A DNA stretch of 64,000 nt from Mucilaginibacter mallensis (GCF_900105165.1 NZ_LT629740.1:4030001-4094000), one strand, 5' to 3'. Positions 16,519-25,538 are shown, numbered from the stretch's first letter. Numbers and translations are program-made. The notes: a model not told the origin generated them from the letters alone.

Positions 16519-16947
16519 TTATCTGTTATTTGCTTTTGTTGATTTATTAATCATGTCCTGTGCATCGCGTATGCTCCAATGCTCGGTATACTGCCCGTTT
16601 TTAACAGTGATGATATCTATAATATTTATGGCTACCTGCTCATTACTTGGCGCTACACCCATAAAGTTGCCAATATGCGTGCCGTAAATGGTTTTGCGCG
16701 TTACCACCTTATCGTTCTCAATAACCTGGTCGTGTATTTTAACGCTGATGCCGGTTAAGGCTTTGTGCATCATATTAATGGTAAAGTCTATTATTCCCTG
16801 CGGACCATTTGGCGTGCCCGGCGGCGCGGTATAATTAATAAAATCGGGAGCAATGAGTTCATTAATGGCATCAATGCTGCCATTTTCAAGCACTTCACGG
16901 TTAAAGCGAAGTACCGTAGCTTTATTTAATTCTTCCTGTGCTGTCAT
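16519..16947 (-). CDS. SnoaL-like ester cyclase family protein
   Basis: A 142-residue NTF2-fold protein of the SnoaL/ester cyclase type: VLENGSIDAINELIAPDFIN then YTAPPGTPNGPQGI, and a C-terminal KNGQYTEHWSIRDAQDMI. The conserved acid/histidine positions of the fold (D in APDFINY and H in TEHW) are present. The substrate is unknown. It is 2 bp upstream of the SDR gene and downstream of the AraC gene; an AraC-SnoaL-SDR arrangement suggests an inducible detoxification or small-molecule modification unit, which is inference. Confidence 0.85.
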   Translation of the reverse strand: MTAQEELNKATVLRFNREVLENGSIDAINELIAPDFINYTAPPGTPNGPQGIIDFTINMMHKALTGISVKIHDQVIENDKVVTRKTIYGTHIGNFMGVAPSNEQVAINIIDIITVKNGQYTEHWSIRDAQDMINKSTKANNR

Positions 16948-17023
16948 TACTTTTATGTGTATGGTTTAAACACAGCACAAAAGTAAGTGCCTGCAAAAAT
17001 TGCAGATAGTACTTAAACAGGCA

Positions 17024-17917
17024 TTAATGGTACAAATGCCGGGTGCTCTTCCGGTAATCGGCGGGTGTTTGCTCGGCCAGGCGTTTAAAAAAACGGTTAA
17101 AGTATGATGCATCCTCAAAACCCAGCTCAAATGCTATTTCTTTTATGGAGTGATCGGTATGGAAAAGTAGACGTTTAGCCTCCCATTCTAAACGCTCATG
17201 GATGTGCTCCATAGCCGTTTTTCCGCTTTGTTTTTTTACCACTTCGCTTAAATGCCCGGCGGTAATGTTCAGCATATCGGCATAGGCGGCAACATCATGT
17301 ATCTCTTTATAATCATCTTCAATCCGGGCCAGGTATCTTTTCAGCAGTAGCTTTTCTGGTGCTTGCTCTCCATCTGTAAATTGCTCGGTATATAATCTGC
17401 TCAAATAAATAAGCAGCACATGCATATAAGCTACCAGCATACTGTTTTGCCAGTTTTGTTTGGCATTATATTCCGTGTGGATCTTATCAACCAAGTCCTC
17501 TATAAAAACAACATCATCACTGTTCAAATTAAGTTCATGTCCGTTATGGCGATTTTGTATGATGGGCAATTGTTTTAAAAAACCATTCTCTTCCATTGCC
17601 AAAAATTCCTCAGTAAAATTAATGGCGGAACCCGTGAAGGGCTTAGCCTCCTCTTTTAAATGTATCTGGTGGGGCACACTAAAATAAAAAGTATCAGGCC
17701 TTAAGGTATACAGGGTCATATCAATCCAGTGCCGACTGTTCCCCTGCTTTACAAATACATAAAAGTAATAATCCTTGCGGTGCGGCACCAGCATATCGGC
17801 TTTATGATACCTTACACTGTGCGAGCTTTTCACGATCTTGAACATTTTATTACCTATGGCGACATCCTCTTCAAAGGCATATTTGGGGATAACCGTTTCG
17901 GCATTGAGTGTATTCAT
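17024..17917 (-). CDS. AraC-family transcriptional regulator
   Basis: A 297-residue regulator. The N-terminal half (about 1-165) is a cupin-like ligand domain (ADMLVPHRKDYYFYVFVKQG then LRPDTFYFSVPHQIHL). The C-terminal 100 residues hold the paired helix-turn-helix of AraC/XylS: VAAYADMLNITAGHLSEVVK and IKEIAFELGFEDASYFNRFF followed by KRLAEQTPADYRK. I start at the ATG at 17917; the frame extends 15 codons further upstream. It lies 76 bp upstream of the SnoaL-SDR pair on the same strand and probably controls it. Confidence 0.9.
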   Translation of the reverse strand: MNTLNAETVIPKYAFEEDVAIGNKMFKIVKSSHSVRYHKADMLVPHRKDYYFYVFVKQGNSRHWIDMTLYTLRPDTFYFSVPHQIHLKEEAKPFTGSAINFTEEFLAMEENGFLKQLPIIQNRHNGHELNLNSDDVVFIEDLVDKIHTEYNAKQNWQNSMLVAYMHVLLIYLSRLYTEQFTDGEQAPEKLLLKRYLARIEDDYKEIHDVAAYADMLNITAGHLSEVVKKQSGKTAMEHIHERLEWEAKRLLFHTDHSIKEIAFELGFEDASYFNRFFKRLAEQTPADYRKSTRHLYH

Positions 17918-17963
17918 ATTCACAAAGCTAAAGATTTTTAAATGATGCATATGTATGAGCACT

Positions 17964-18013
17964 GGCTTCAGTCTGCGACTGAAGCCTACTGATAAAGAGA
18001 GTTTACAACTCTC
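17964..18013. repeat. Double-hairpin repeat unit
   Basis: Two hairpins in a row: GGCTTCAGTC-TGC-GACTGAAGCC (17964-17986) and GAGAGTT-TAC-AACTCTC (17997-18013). The same two-part plan, less perfect, occurs at 14773-14812. It lies between the divergent araC-type gene and lysS. Confidence 0.7.
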
Positions 18014-18037
18014 CCACCCTCATATCCAAAAAAACGC

Positions 18038-18045
18038 TATTTTTG
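18038..18045 (+). promoter_or_regulatory. Putative -7 box for lysS
   Basis: TATTTTTG matches TAnnTTTG and ends only 16 bp before the lysS ATG, implying a very short leader. Confidence 0.55.
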
Positions 18046-18061
18046 CAACTTTAATAAAAAT

Positions 18062-19783
18062 ATGAGTATTGCACTATCCGAACAGGAAATTATACGCCGC
18101 GAATCATTACAACAGCTTCGCAATCTAGGCATCGACCCATACCCTGCCGCAGCCTATGATGTTAACGCATGGGCACAGGGCATTGCCGCCAACTTTGAGG
18201 CTAACCCCGATGCTTATCAGAACGTAACCATCGCGGGCCGCATCATGACGCGCCGTATTATGGGCAGCGCATCATTTGCTGAGCTGCAGGATTCAACAGG
18301 TCGCATCCAGATCTATTTGAAACGCGATGATATTTGCCCTGGTGAGGATAAAACCTTATACAATACTGTATTTAAAAAACTGCTGGATATCGGCGATTAC
18401 GTTGGCGTTAAAGGCTTTGTTTTCCTGACCCAAACCGGCGAAATCTCTGTACACGTACAGGAAATGACCGTACTATCCAAATCATTAAAACCACTTCCGG
18501 TAGTAAAGCGCGATGAGGAAGGTAACATCCACGATGGCTTTACCGACCCTGAACAACGCTATCGCCAGCGCTATGTGGATCTGACCGTTAACCCGGATTT
18601 TAAACAGATCTTCATCAACCGCTCAAAAGTAATCAGCAGCATGCGCGACTACTTTAACAGCGAAGGCTGGATGGAAGTGGAAACCCCTATTTTACAGCCT
18701 GTACATGGCGGAGCTGCTGCAAGGCCATTCGCTACGCACCATAATACATTGGATATGCCGCTGTTTTTGCGCATAGCCAATGAGCTTTATTTAAAACGAC
18801 TGATAGTTGCCGGATTCGACGGGGTATATGAGTTCGGTAAAATGTTCCGTAACGAGGGCATGGACCGCACCCATAACCCTGAATTTACCTCGGTAGAGAT
18901 ATATGTAGCCTACAAGGATTATATATGGATGATGGAAATGGTGGAGAAATGCCTGGAGCATGTAACACGTGCTATCCACGGCATCCCGGTTGTACAATAC
19001 GGGGCTAACGAGATAAACTTCGCGGGACCTTACAGGAAATTATCCATGTACGATTCTATCCTTGAATATACAGGTATTGATGTATCGGCAATGGATGAGG
19101 CCGGCTTACGCGAAACCTGTGCAAGCTTAGGTATTGAAACCAACGAAAGTATGGGTAAAGGCAAGCTAATTGACGAGATTTTCGGCGCTAAAGTGGAGGC
19201 TAACCTGATACAGCCAACCTATATCACCGATTACCCTATCGAGATGACACCGCTTGCCAAAAAACACCGCAGCAAAGATGGTTTGGTCGAACGTTTCGAG
19301 CTGTTTGTGAATGGCAAGGAGATCGCCAATGCGTATTCAGAATTAAATGACCCGATAGATCAGCGTGAGCGTTTTGAGGACCAGTTATTACTGGCAGGGC
19401 GTGGTGATGATGAGGCAATGGCGATGGACGACGACTTTTTGCGCGCCCTGGAATATGGCATGCCGCCAACATCAGGCTTAGGTATTGGTATTGACCGTTT
19501 GGTGATGATGATGACCAACCAGAGCACTATACAGGAAGTACTGTTCTTCCCGCAGATGCGCCCTGAGAAAAAATCAAAAATTGCTACGCTTGATGATTTT
19601 GTAAATATAGGCGTATCGCCGGAATGGGTGCCCGTATTAAATAAAATGGGCTTTAACACCGTTGAAGAACTAAAAGCAGCTAACCCCAACAAAGTATTTA
19701 ATGACCTTGGCGGGATGCGCAAGAAATTGAAACTAAATATTGATATGCCAACTAAGGACGCTGTAATGGCGTGGTTTGAGTAA
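18062..19783 (+). CDS. lysS: Lysine-tRNA ligase (class II)
   Basis: Charges tRNA-Lys with lysine. The 573-residue protein has the N-terminal OB-fold anticodon-binding domain (about 55-165, with VTIAGRIMTRRIMGSASF), class II motif 1 around EVETPILQPVHGGAAARPF, motif 2 MFRNEGMDRTHNPEFT, and motif 3 GLGIGIDRLVMMM. The last 65 residues form an extra C-terminal domain (TLDDFVNIGVSPEWVPVL then MGFNTVEELKAANP and GGMRKKLKLN) that is usual in Bacteroidota LysRS and absent from E. coli LysS. It is a single-gene unit; a long repeat-rich gap follows. Confidence 0.96.
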   Translation: MSIALSEQEIIRRESLQQLRNLGIDPYPAAAYDVNAWAQGIAANFEANPDAYQNVTIAGRIMTRRIMGSASFAELQDSTGRIQIYLKRDDICPGEDKTLYNTVFKKLLDIGDYVGVKGFVFLTQTGEISVHVQEMTVLSKSLKPLPVVKRDEEGNIHDGFTDPEQRYRQRYVDLTVNPDFKQIFINRSKVISSMRDYFNSEGWMEVETPILQPVHGGAAARPFATHHNTLDMPLFLRIANELYLKRLIVAGFDGVYEFGKMFRNEGMDRTHNPEFTSVEIYVAYKDYIWMMEMVEKCLEHVTRAIHGIPVVQYGANEINFAGPYRKLSMYDSILEYTGIDVSAMDEAGLRETCASLGIETNESMGKGKLIDEIFGAKVEANLIQPTYITDYPIEMTPLAKKHRSKDGLVERFELFVNGKEIANAYSELNDPIDQRERFEDQLLLAGRGDDEAMAMDDDFLRALEYGMPPTSGLGIGIDRLVMMMTNQSTIQEVLFFPQMRPEKKSKIATLDDFVNIGVSPEWVPVLNKMGFNTVEELKAANPNKVFNDLGGMRKKLKLNIDMPTKDAVMAWFE

Positions 19784-19920
19784 TCAGTCATTGGTCACTG
19801 GTCATCAGTCATTTTTTTAATTGTCATGTTGAGCGGTAGCGAAACATCTGTCCGGCGGTAAAACGCGGATAAGATACTTAGCTACCGCTCAGGATTAAAA
19901 TTTTGTTTTAATCATAAGTT

Positions 19921-20022
19921 GCGTTAGGGATCACAGCGGATACCGGCCAATCGAGGGCCCCAGTGCAGGCCGTGACTAAGGCCTGTGCAGTATGAGCGAA
20001 GAGCCCGACCGAAGGGAACGCC
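19921..20022. repeat. GCGTTAGGGAT-type dispersed element
   Basis: Begins GCGTTAGGGATCACAGCGGA then TACCGGCC, has a different centre from the 8645 copy (an extra GGGCCCCAGTGCAGGCC segment), rejoins it at TGTGCAGTATGAGCG and ends GGGAACGCC. Conserved ends with a variable middle. Confidence 0.75.
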
Positions 20023-20328
20023 ATTAATCTTCCGAACACCTATGGTGACAACATCAACAAAGAGCGAGAGTTAGTCATTGGTCACTGATCATTAATCATT
20101 TTTACTCTTCGCGCGTAATTGCGCGGTACAAAGCAATCTTTACGTAGGCAGGTCAACAAGCTCATCAAATTCGCTCTGTATAGTATAGAGATTGCTTCGT
20201 CCCTCGCAATGACGCGTGGAGATAGATTACAACCGAACATATCAACCAACTAATCACTAATCTCCAACCACTAATCACTCCCACCAAACTATTTTGATTT
20301 TTACCTTTTAACTTTTGAATTAAATAAC

Positions 20329-20336
20329 TACATTTG
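20329..20336 (+). promoter_or_regulatory. Putative -7 box for rpmH-rnpA-yidD
   Basis: TACATTTG fits TAnnTTTG exactly, 39 bp ahead of the rpmH ATG. Confidence 0.55.
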
Positions 20337-20375
20337 CGCTCTTGTTTTTAAAACAACGAATACAATAAAACAATC

Positions 20376-20534
20376 ATGAAAAGAACGTTCCAGCCTTCGC
20401 AAAGAAAAAGAAGAAATAAACACGGTTTCCGTGAGCGCATGTCATCTGCTAACGGCAGAAGAATATTAGCAGCAAGAAGAGCTAAAGGCAGAAAAAGACT
20501 GTCAGTATCTGACGAAGGCAAGCATAAAGCATAG
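20376..20534 (+). CDS. rpmH: Ribosomal protein L34
   Basis: A 52-residue, strongly basic large-subunit protein. It starts MKRTFQPSQRKRRNKHGFRE and continues RMSSANGRRILAARRAKGRK, the near-invariant L34 signature; the last residues (SVSDEGKHKA) are lineage-specific. It is the first gene of the conserved rpmH-rnpA-yidD cluster. Confidence 0.98.
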   Translation: MKRTFQPSQRKRRNKHGFRERMSSANGRRILAARRAKGRKRLSVSDEGKHKA

Positions 20535-20609
20535 TTAACGCTGCATTCTCCTTTGCAGGGGCTTGAGCCGTGGTTATGTAATTAGTTTTCGGTTCAGCAT
20601 CAGCAAAAT

Positions 20610-20996
20610 ATGTATACTTTTAAAAAAGAAGAACGGTTATGTAATAAAAGGCTTATTGATGAGCTTTTTCATAACGGTTCTTCTTTTTTATGTTACCCCT
20701 TCAAAGCATCGTGGCTGCTGGTTGATAATGCAACCCAAACCACCGCTGCACAGGTATTAATATCGGTTTCAAAAAGGCGTTACAAACACGCTGTGGACCG
20801 TAACCTGATAAAACGCCGCCTGCGCGAAGCTTACCGCCTGCAAAAACAACAACATCTTTATGATCTGCTTACCAGTACCAATAAAAAGATAGTACTGTCA
20901 TTAGGCTATATAGGCAAGCAGATAGAACCCTTCGATCTTTTCGAAAAAAAGATGCTTAAGCTTTTAAAACAGCTGAGTGAACAGCTTGCCAAATGA
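20610..20996 (+). CDS. rnpA: Ribonuclease P protein component
   Basis: Protein subunit that assists the RNase P ribozyme in trimming tRNA 5' ends. The 128-residue protein shows the FKKEERLCNKRLIDELF start and the basic RNR signature RRYKHAVDRNLIKRRLREAY (about 52-71). It is 75 bp after rpmH and its TGA overlaps the yidD ATG (ATGA), so all three are one operon. The RNA subunit gene is not in the window. Confidence 0.96.
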   Translation: MYTFKKEERLCNKRLIDELFHNGSSFLCYPFKASWLLVDNATQTTAAQVLISVSKRRYKHAVDRNLIKRRLREAYRLQKQQHLYDLLTSTNKKIVLSLGYIGKQIEPFDLFEKKMLKLLKQLSEQLAK

Positions 20997-21235
20997 TGTT
21001 CATTTATAACATATTTAAGGCCATTATAGGCAGTATCTTTGTTTTACTGATAAAGATATACCAATACTTTATTTCGCCGCTTACAGGAGCATCTTGTCGC
21101 TACACACCCACTTGTTCGCAGTATGGTGTTGAAGCCATAAAAAAACACGGAGCATTTAAAGGCGGATGGTTAACTTTGAAACGCATTGCCAGCTGCAACC
21201 CCTGGGGCGGCCATGGGCATGACCCGGTACCTTGA
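20993..21235 (+). CDS. yidD: Membrane protein insertion efficiency factor YidD
   Basis: An 80-residue small inner-membrane-associated protein that helps YidC-dependent insertion. An N-terminal amphipathic or hydrophobic helix (AIIGSIFVLLIKIYQYFISP) is followed by the family core GASCRYTPTCSQYGVEAIKK and LKRIASCNPWGGHGHDPVP, with the three conserved cysteines. It overlaps rnpA by four bases. Unlike in many bacteria, yidC does not follow; tsaB does. Confidence 0.96.
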   Translation: MMFIYNIFKAIIGSIFVLLIKIYQYFISPLTGASCRYTPTCSQYGVEAIKKHGAFKGGWLTLKRIASCNPWGGHGHDPVP

Positions 21236-21269
21236 TTAAGTCAAAATTCAAAAGTTCAAAGTCAAAAAG

Positions 21270-21336
21270 CAAAGCTCTTTACTTGATACTTGATACTAGC
21301 TACTTGATACCAACTAAAGCTACTTGATACTAAAAA
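21270..21336. repeat. TTGATAC-word spacer before tsaB
   Basis: Four near-repeats of ACTTGATAC(T) in about 60 bp (TACTTGATACTTGATACTAG then CTACTTGATACC and CTACTTGATACT). The same words lie between iscU and iscA and after the osmC-like gene. Confidence 0.6.
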
Positions 21337-22020
21337 ATGATCCTACAAATTGAAACCGCTACCACTGTATGTTCAGTTGCCCTGGCAAAGGATGGGCAGG
21401 TTATAGCTTACAGGCAGATCAATCAACGTAATATACATGCCGAGGTGATCACTGTTTACATTGATGAATTACTGACGGCAGAAGGGCTTACTTATGATAA
21501 CCTTGATGCTATAGCCGTTAGTTGCGGCCCAGGTTCATATACGGGCTTGCGCATCGGTATATCAACGGCCAAAGGTTTATGCTTTGCGTTAGATAAACCA
21601 CTTATAGCTATCGAAACCTTAGAGGCAATGGCATATGGTGTTATCAATGATGATCAGATCATTAATGGCGACATGCTGCTATGCCCCATGATAGATGCCC
21701 GCCGTATGGAAGTTTACACCGCACTATTTAACAACAAAGGCGAAAGAATACAATCAACAACAGCCGAAATCATTGACGAAAACAGTTTTAGTGAACTGTT
21801 GAAAAACACTAAAATCTTATTTTTTGGCGATGGTGCCGATAAATGTATAGCAGTACTGGGCAACAATCCTAATGCGCAATTCATACCTGATTTCACCAAC
21901 TCGGCCACACATCTTACACAAAAAGCTGCTGAAAAATTTATAGCTAAAGATTTTGAAGATGTGGCCTATTTTGAGCCTTATTATCTTAAAGATTTTGTTG
22001 CCGGCAAAAAGGCAGTATAA
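21337..22020 (+). CDS. tsaB: tRNA threonylcarbamoyladenosine biosynthesis protein TsaB
   Basis: TsaB is the inactive partner of TsaD in making the t6A37 modification of ANN-decoding tRNAs. The 227-residue protein shows the ASKHA-type N-terminus (ILQIETATTVCSVALAKDG), and the signature CGPGSYTGLRIGISTAKGL (about 66-84) used for dimerisation with TsaD. Only 3 bp separate its stop from the stop of the convergent DUF5723-like gene, with no terminator between them. Confidence 0.94.
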   Translation: MILQIETATTVCSVALAKDGQVIAYRQINQRNIHAEVITVYIDELLTAEGLTYDNLDAIAVSCGPGSYTGLRIGISTAKGLCFALDKPLIAIETLEAMAYGVINDDQIINGDMLLCPMIDARRMEVYTALFNNKGERIQSTTAEIIDENSFSELLKNTKILFFGDGADKCIAVLGNNPNAQFIPDFTNSATHLTQKAAEKFIAKDFEDVAYFEPYYLKDFVAGKKAV

Positions 22021-22023
22021 CTC

Positions 22024-23475
22024 TTAGTTATTTTGTAATGATCCTGCATGCGGGTTAAATATCTTATCCCACATGCGGCCTAAAAAACCTTTATTGTCAT
22101 CCTCATTTATCGGGATATAGCTTGCATTCATCGGGTGCTCAATAATCGGCCCGAATTTAAATGAAACTCCTACATATATATCAGCCCCGGTAAACGAACC
22201 ATACTCGTTTATTTCCTTTTGCGACCCCATACCGGCAAGTATTAATCTGCCGCTTTGTAAAAGCTTATCCGATCCAATAAAAAACTCAGCATTAGGCGAT
22301 TTTATCATTAGTTGCCCGCCAAGGTTAAACAGTTGATTATTGTCATATGACATGGAAACCGTTGCTGTATAATTTTGATAACTCACAGGATTAACCAGCA
22401 CTCCAGTAAAGCCATTATAAAATAACTCTTTTGAGGCAATTAATGTAGGTGAATAGCTTACTGCATTATTATCACCCAACCAATATAATTTGGACACGCT
22501 CAGTTCGGCTGTTCCATCAAGTGGGGTGGTATAGGATATATCCTTCCCGTTATTATGCATCGCCGAAATAAAAGCATCGTAAACATTGCTTTCCCTTTCA
22601 GGAGTTGAAAGCCCTTTAATAGTTGTTTCGTTAGCAACCGAAAAATTATAAATCCTCATTAAATGGCTCCAATGAATAAAACCAAGGTCCTTTATATTAC
22701 CTTGTATAATATACCCATCTTCAGTTTTATATGTTGTACCGATACTTGCCGTTAAACCCGGATTAAATATAGGTATTGCATTTATACTACGTGTTTTACG
22801 ATAAGTACCGCCTAAATATAATGCCGCGGTGTCGGCCTTTTTATTAAAGTTTATTTTCGACTGGTCTATATTAACTGTTGCATCATATATCCCGGTTACA
22901 TATCCCAATTTTATACCAAAAGCAAATTGTTTAGTCACCTGTTCACGATAAGTAAATCCGCCCTGCCCATAAAGCTGATAATTGTATCTTGAATTAAGTA
23001 CATTGGTATAGGAACTATTAGGAAAATCAGTAGCACCATTAAGCAACGCTACATTTTCGTCGGTAAATGCCCCTCTGAAATTGCCTTTAGTTTGTATAAA
23101 AAATCCCAATTCTGAATTCCCATTTAAGCTGGTGAAGACTTTAAACATCAGGATATATGCATTGGCATTTGCGTTTATATTATTATAATTATTACCCGAT
23201 CCTATTTTCAGGAGGTCGTTTTTATAGTAACCATTATAATATCGGTTTTTAAGTGTTTTCTGTGCATCACCGGTCAGGAAAAAATTACCGTCAATATTTG
23301 GAATCAAAAAGTTAGAAGCATACATCCGGCTTGAGTCGGGTATAAAACTTCTCTGCGAGGGGTTTTCAAACGAATCAAATAATGTACCGGTATTGTATTG
23401 TGAGTAGGTTTGGGCAAATAGTTTTGTTGTAAAGAAGAAAAATAATAATAAAAACAGTACTGATAGTTTATTCAT
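22024..23475 (-). CDS. DUF5723-like outer-membrane beta-barrel protein
   Basis: A 483-residue exported protein. The signal peptide is clear (hydrophobic LSVLFLLLFFFFTTKLF ending near AQ at residue 22). The mature protein is rich in alternating Tyr, Gly, Asn and aromatic residues (FGIKLGYVTGIYDATVNID, IFNPGLTASIGTTYKTEDGY, FTGADIYVGVSFKFGPIIE), as in outer-membrane barrels of the PorV/OmpP1-like and DUF5723 group found next to gliding-type proteins. The FGPIIEHP end is followed by a short soluble tail. Function unknown. A second envelope gene lies 114 bp upstream on the same strand. Confidence 0.7.
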   Translation of the reverse strand: MNKLSVLFLLLFFFFTTKLFAQTYSQYNTGTLFDSFENPSQRSFIPDSSRMYASNFLIPNIDGNFFLTGDAQKTLKNRYYNGYYKNDLLKIGSGNNYNNINANANAYILMFKVFTSLNGNSELGFFIQTKGNFRGAFTDENVALLNGATDFPNSSYTNVLNSRYNYQLYGQGGFTYREQVTKQFAFGIKLGYVTGIYDATVNIDQSKINFNKKADTAALYLGGTYRKTRSINAIPIFNPGLTASIGTTYKTEDGYIIQGNIKDLGFIHWSHLMRIYNFSVANETTIKGLSTPERESNVYDAFISAMHNNGKDISYTTPLDGTAELSVSKLYWLGDNNAVSYSPTLIASKELFYNGFTGVLVNPVSYQNYTATVSMSYDNNQLFNLGGQLMIKSPNAEFFIGSDKLLQSGRLILAGMGSQKEINEYGSFTGADIYVGVSFKFGPIIEHPMNASYIPINEDDNKGFLGRMWDKIFNPHAGSLQNN

Positions 23476-23589
23476 AAAGGTTGTTTCTCGCGCGCCAAAA
23501 ATAATTCAATAACGCAGATTATACCATTGCGCTATAAAATATTATCATTAACAAAATGTAACAATTGTATGCATTTTAACTCCTGGTTA

Positions 23590-25179
23590 TTATTTAACCA
23601 CGGCAGTATCAATATTGTTTAGTTTCATGCAAAAATTTGTGTAGAAATTTTTATCTGCAGCGCTAAACTGGTACGATGCGCCATAAAAATTCTTCCAGCC
23701 GGGTTCACTTTTTTCAAGCGAATCATAGAAACCATTGTTCAGATCTTTTTTTAAGACCGGCAGGGCGTTTTTAAAATTGATAAAAAAGGCAATATTGCTC
23801 CTTTCAGACAGGAGATCATTAAACTGGTTATAATTATCTGTTTTACTTATAAATTTACGATTGATATAGGAATCATAATAACTGGTTAATTCCTCAGCGG
23901 TATTGGCCAATATCAAATAGTTATCCACTATCATAAAGTACGGCCGCCGGAAAATGCTGAAAGCATCGCCCAATAAAAAAAATGGCAGTTTATTATAATT
24001 GAACTGGCCCGAATTACCTGAAACCATATGGCTGATATTCACCATAAATGGCCGCAGCTTTGAACCATCTTTTAACGATATAATGGCATACTTTTCCTGG
24101 TAGCGGGTCGTCACTATCGCAAACTCATTGCTGAGCAGATTAGTAAATTCAATTCTTAAATTCACCCCACTTTCAGCGGTTAACTTATTAAATATGGAGT
24201 CTTTCTCCTTTTTTATGCCTGCTTTAATGTGCCACAATGCAAGGTCTTTTTCAAACTTTAATGGGTCTGATACCGAAAAATTAGTGCTATAAGCCGTAGT
24301 TGAAGGGAAAATATCTTTTAAATGATTAACAACCGGCTGCTGTCCGGCAAATAAATTCAGATAGCTTAATGGTTCATCAGTTTCAATGGTGGTAATGCCA
24401 TTGAACATAAAGGCATCGCTCTTATAATTAAGGCTTAAAACCGACATCGCGGGTAGTAATTTAAAACTGCGCAGTACATCGGTATTCTTATTTTTAAACA
24501 GCTGATCAAACAGCGGCTGTATCTGGCTGTAATTTACATACAGATCAGCCAGGGAGTTATTGTTTTGTCTTTCTGATAACAGCACAAAATCCTTTCGGTC
24601 GCTTTTAGGTTTATAGGAGGCCGCCTGTTCAGCCAATTCTTCAGAAAAGCTTCCCGAAAAAATATCATCTTCTTCGTTAACTACATAAAAGCGCTTTTTT
24701 ATAGCATTTATGTAAATGTTATAACCCGGCTTCCCCCCTATCCGGGTTGATGTAATTATTAAACCATTGTGTTGCTTTTTTGCCAGCTGGTTCATCATTA
24801 CAGTATCAAACCCCTTACCTGCGGCCATGGTTAACAGCAGGTCGGCATCCTGATTTTTTAAGGGATGCAGGGAGATGAACACATTCTGCCCATCAAAAAA
24901 CTGCTGTAACAAACGGTTATTCAATAGTTCAACGCGCAGGGTATCAATATTATTGATCTTTTCCTGCCCGATAACAGACTCTAAAAGTTTGTTCTGATTA
25001 AAGATATCATAAAAGCTTTGTTCGTTGTTAAATTCAAATATTAATGCAGCATCATCCGGTATGGTGGCCATCAACTGGCTGGTATGCGACCCCGGCGTAT
25101 TCAAATTTTTAAAATATACAACCGTAATATATGCAGCAGCTATCAGTAAAATTAAGGTGGTAATTACCAGTTTTTTCAT
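23590..25179 (-). CDS. Membrane-anchored periplasmic protein, DUF3352-like
   Basis: A 529-residue protein with one N-terminal membrane anchor (VITTLILLIAAAYITVVYF, about 4-22) and a large periplasmic domain starting PDDAALIFEFNNEQSFYDIF. That opening, the repeated strand-helix units and the late 'FFINFKNALPVL' segment resemble DUF3352-type proteins, which have no known activity. No catalytic motif is visible. It may be co-transcribed with the DUF5723-like barrel downstream. I am fairly sure the gene is real, much less sure of the family. Confidence 0.65.
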   Translation of the reverse strand: MKKLVITTLILLIAAAYITVVYFKNLNTPGSHTSQLMATIPDDAALIFEFNNEQSFYDIFNQNKLLESVIGQEKINNIDTLRVELLNNRLLQQFFDGQNVFISLHPLKNQDADLLLTMAAGKGFDTVMMNQLAKKQHNGLIITSTRIGGKPGYNIYINAIKKRFYVVNEEDDIFSGSFSEELAEQAASYKPKSDRKDFVLLSERQNNNSLADLYVNYSQIQPLFDQLFKNKNTDVLRSFKLLPAMSVLSLNYKSDAFMFNGITTIETDEPLSYLNLFAGQQPVVNHLKDIFPSTTAYSTNFSVSDPLKFEKDLALWHIKAGIKKEKDSIFNKLTAESGVNLRIEFTNLLSNEFAIVTTRYQEKYAIISLKDGSKLRPFMVNISHMVSGNSGQFNYNKLPFFLLGDAFSIFRRPYFMIVDNYLILANTAEELTSYYDSYINRKFISKTDNYNQFNDLLSERSNIAFFINFKNALPVLKKDLNNGFYDSLEKSEPGWKNFYGASYQFSAADKNFYTNFCMKLNNIDTAVVK

Positions 25180-25538
25180 TCAATAATTAATAATGCAATT
25201 TAGATTTTTAGCTGATAAAAAGCACTAAATATCGCTATTGCTTTTTCCATAGCGATGGGTTTAAAACCCATCGCTATGTTGTTTAAGAAAACGAGCCCTT
25301 GTGCGATTCCCCTCTTGAGAGGGGTGTAGGGGTGTGTCATTATACATGCGGAATAACACACCTCTGCAGCCGCACTGTCAACGCCCCCCTCTCAAGAGGG
25401 GAATCTTGATATTTCGAACATGCAAAGTTTTAAACCCATCGGTATCCCGATTAATATTTTAACGCATTCCCTTCGGATTTTTACCATGTGTCAATAAAGT
25501 AATACATTCAATTGGTTAACTTAGCCTTTTATCTCCTG
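25180..25538. other. Intergenic region with two palindromic repeats
   Basis: 359 bp without a gene. It carries a 29-bp perfect palindrome (25249-25277) and a longer G/C-rich inverted repeat (about 25307-25406) whose arms are GATTCCCCTCTTGAGAGGGG and CCCCTCTCAAGAGGGGAATC. The remainder leads into the DUF423 gene. Confidence 0.75.
25249..25277. repeat. 29-bp palindrome, copy 1
   Basis: Arms ATAGCGATGGGT and ACCCATCGCTAT around TTAAA. An identical 29-bp copy is at 54337-54365, where it acts as a terminator hairpin. Here the flanking T run (CTTTTTCC) lies on the left, suiting minus-strand transcription less obviously. Confidence 0.85.

Larger units (their letters stand above)
19784..20375. other. 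Repeat-rich intergenic region
   Basis: 592 bp with no gene before rpmH. In order: words of the type GTCATTGGTCACTGGTCATC (19790-19813); a GTCATGTTGAGCGGTAGCG element with GCTACCGCTCAGGATT as its far arm (about 19824-19900); a GCGTTAGGGAT element (19921-20022); GTCATTGGTCACTGATCATT words (20073-20100); a CATTGCGAG-related segment with AGCAATCT...AGATTGCTTCG arms (about 20110-20214); and ACTAATCACTAATCTCCAAC words (20250-20280). The last 90 bp are the rpmH promoter region. Confidence 0.75.

Noticed and set aside
20110..20214. Possible structured RNA or tRNA in the lysS-rpmH gap
   Set aside because: The inverted AGCAATCT/AGATTGCT arms belong to the CATTGCGAG-type repeat; no cloverleaf or T-loop GTTCRA pattern can be placed.
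20376..21235. Replication origin near rpmH-rnpA-yidD
   Set aside because: This cluster marks oriC in many bacteria, but no dnaA gene or DnaA-box cluster is visible here.
21270..21336. CRISPR-like repeats before tsaB
   Set aside because: The repeated words are only about 10 bp, adjacent or irregularly spaced, and lack unique spacers of constant size; no cas gene is near.
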